A stretch of DNA of 7,216 nt from Pseudobdellovibrionaceae bacterium (GTDB lineage Bacteria > Bdellovibrionota > Bdellovibrionia > Bdellovibrionales > JAMPXM01), in contig CAJYOV010000539.1 in assembly GCA_913776405.1 (NCBI GenBank), positions 1 through 7,216 on the forward strand. The letters are read 5' to 3'. This document shows positions 6,046 to 7,216 of the stretch, piece by piece. Position 1 is the stretch's first letter; each line of letters opens with the position of its first letter. Under the pieces are notes generated by a model that made no database searches, was not told the origin of the DNA, and was given only the letters and a program-made list of their open reading frames with translations. The position numbers and the translations under genes are program-made.

Positions 6046-7216
6046 CGCCTTAATCGAAGGTGTTGCAGCCGGAATCGAGCGAAACTTCGTGCGATCAACC
6101 GAAAGCGTGTCAGCAACAGTCGAAATCAGAATCTCAGGCGTGATGTAAATCAAACCACGCGCTTCGGCTTCCTTGCGAGTCTTCGCAGTTACGCCTGTCG
6201 CAAGATCAATCGGCAGCGCCGTGTGCGACGACATGCCCGACTTCGATTTTGCTTTTACGATCAAGTGACTCTCACCGAATGTGACGTTTGGCTTCGCGAG
6301 GCCACCGGCAAATACCGCCGAGTTTGTTAGTGGGTTGTGGTCTTTGCCTTTTGCACCGTTCAGCGCTGGCGTTCGAGAGAATTCAGAAATAACCATGAAG
6401 AGAGTGCGATCAAAAAGGCTCAGGCCTGTTGAGCCCACCTGCGTTTTCTTGAACGTATCGAAAACAGATGCGACTTGCTCCCACGCTTTTTTCTGTGCTT
6501 CAAGGTGTCGTCCCTCGTGGGATGCGTGCGAATCGAGATCTGCAAAAATATCGATCTGACCCTGATAGGCTGTTTCAGAAGCAAAGGCGGCCGCGAGAAT
6601 CTTACCTGCCTTGATCGTCGGGTCTGATTCTTCAGTCGCCTTCGATGCCGTCATCAGGTCGTTGAGTTTTGCGATAGCCGCAGCATTATTGAGCATCGCC
6701 TGTTGAGCTTTAAAAAATTCATCGCGCTTGAGGGATGCGTCGATCATTTTACGGAAGTCCGCAAGGTTGACCGATGAGCGAAGTGACTCAACGTTCGACG
6801 TGCTTGTCATCATAACGTCGCGATCGAGGGAAATCGATTGGCCTGAAAACACGACACCGAGTGAGCCCGCTTTTGATGAAGCCGCGATTTCAGCAGGCAC
6901 GTAAGGCGCTTTGCCTTCACCATTTCCTGACGAAAGATAATCGAGGTTTGCCGTATGACCATTGTCCGTCGTTGCCGTGATGATACCGTTCACGACGGAG
7001 AAGCCGCCAGCGTGACGAAGCATGGGCTGCATCGCAGGTCCAAAAGACATGCCGCCAGCACGTAGTATTTCGCTCGGCGCGTACTCAATGAACATGTCGT
7101 CTTGGGTTGAGCCGTTTGCGTGTTGTTTCGGGTCGAGGCTCAGCGTGATGTCCCAGCCTGATTGCATGCGCATCAAAACAAAGTATTTAGGTAATTCTTG
7201 AGCGCTTTTATTCGTG
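6031..7216 (-). CDS. DUF1501 family exported protein (5' partial, runs off the window)
   Basis: The frame stays open to the right edge, giving 394 codons before the TAA at 6033-6031. The TTG at 7176 and ATG at 7173 are internal: upstream in-frame codons read KYFVLMRMQSGWD, which matches the usual family pattern of a hydrophobic strand followed by GGWD and LDP. The signal sequence, often of Tat type in this family, would lie outside the window. Other family-like segments are VVNGIITATTDNGHTANLDYLSSG, the FADLDSHASHEGRH region (a D.H pair), and ISEFSRTP followed by GKDHNP and AVFAGG. DUF1501 proteins are related to the alkaline phosphatase/sulfatase superfamily, and the D.H and DH pairs resemble metal ligands there. 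The substrate is not known. In many bacteria the family is encoded next to a DUF1800 gene, which could lie beyond the right edge. The gene converges on the J-like gene with a 15-bp overlap. Confidence 0.8.
   Translation of the reverse strand, partial: TNKSAQELPKYFVLMRMQSGWDITLSLDPKQHANGSTQDDMFIEYAPSEILRAGGMSFGPAMQPMLRHAGGFSVVNGIITATTDNGHTANLDYLSSGNGEGKAPYVPAEIAASSKAGSLGVVFSGQSISLDRDVMMTSTSNVESLRSSVNLADFRKMIDASLKRDEFFKAQQAMLNNAAAIAKLNDLMTASKATEESDPTIKAGKILAAAFASETAYQGQIDIFADLDSHASHEGRHLEAQKKAWEQVASVFDTFKKTQVGSTGLSLFDRTLFMVISEFSRTPALNGAKGKDHNPLTNSAVFAGGLAKPNVTFGESHLIVKAKSKSGMSSHTALPIDLATGVTAKTRKEAEARGLIYITPEILISTVADTLSVDRTKFRSIPAATPSIKALLAT

Noticed and set aside
6048..6060. CCTT...AAGG as a terminator between the convergent genes
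   Set aside because: The stem is only 4 bp, has no T-run, and lies inside the DUF1501 coding sequence.
1..7216. Mobile elements, CRISPR array, tRNA or rRNA genes, riboswitch
   Set aside because: I saw no transposase or integrase motifs, no regularly spaced repeats of CRISPR length and no cloverleaf-like sequence. Intergenic gaps are all about 100 bases or shorter.

Overview
The window looks like chromosomal housekeeping DNA from a Gram-negative bacterium of moderate GC content. The best guess is a Bdellovibrio-like member of the Bdellovibrionota. That guess rests on the strong use of TCG for serine, the style of the DUF1501 exported protein and the HPD-bearing J-like protein. No rRNA or other phylogenetic marker is present to settle it. 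I see no insertion sequence, CRISPR array, tRNA or phage gene, and base and codon use look even throughout.

Layout from left to right. Positions 1-225 hold the 3' end of an unrecognised gene, followed by a short hairpin and a gap of about 100 bases. Positions 325-3039 (+) hold a complete valyl-tRNA synthetase gene (valS). A strong intrinsic terminator at 3067-3104 separates it from a convergent type IA DNA topoisomerase gene (topA, 3103-4986, -). topA is divergently transcribed from a J-like protein gene (5077-6045, +). The topA/J-like intergenic region carries a plausible topA promoter overlaid by three direct heptamer repeats. The J-like gene runs tail-to-tail into a DUF1501 family exported protein (6031-7216, -), overlapping it by 15 bp. 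The DUF1501 gene continues off the right edge.

The genes do not form a pathway. valS serves translation, topA controls DNA supercoiling, the J-like protein probably engages an Hsp70-type chaperone, and the DUF1501 protein is probably periplasmic. Strand alternates gene by gene after valS, so each is probably its own transcription unit within this window.

I did not find a convincing new multi-gene system. The most notable points are a short topoisomerase with a basic tail in place of the C-terminal zinc ribbons, the repeat-bearing topA promoter, the unusual domain build of the J-like protein, and the palindromic overlap of two convergent stop codons.
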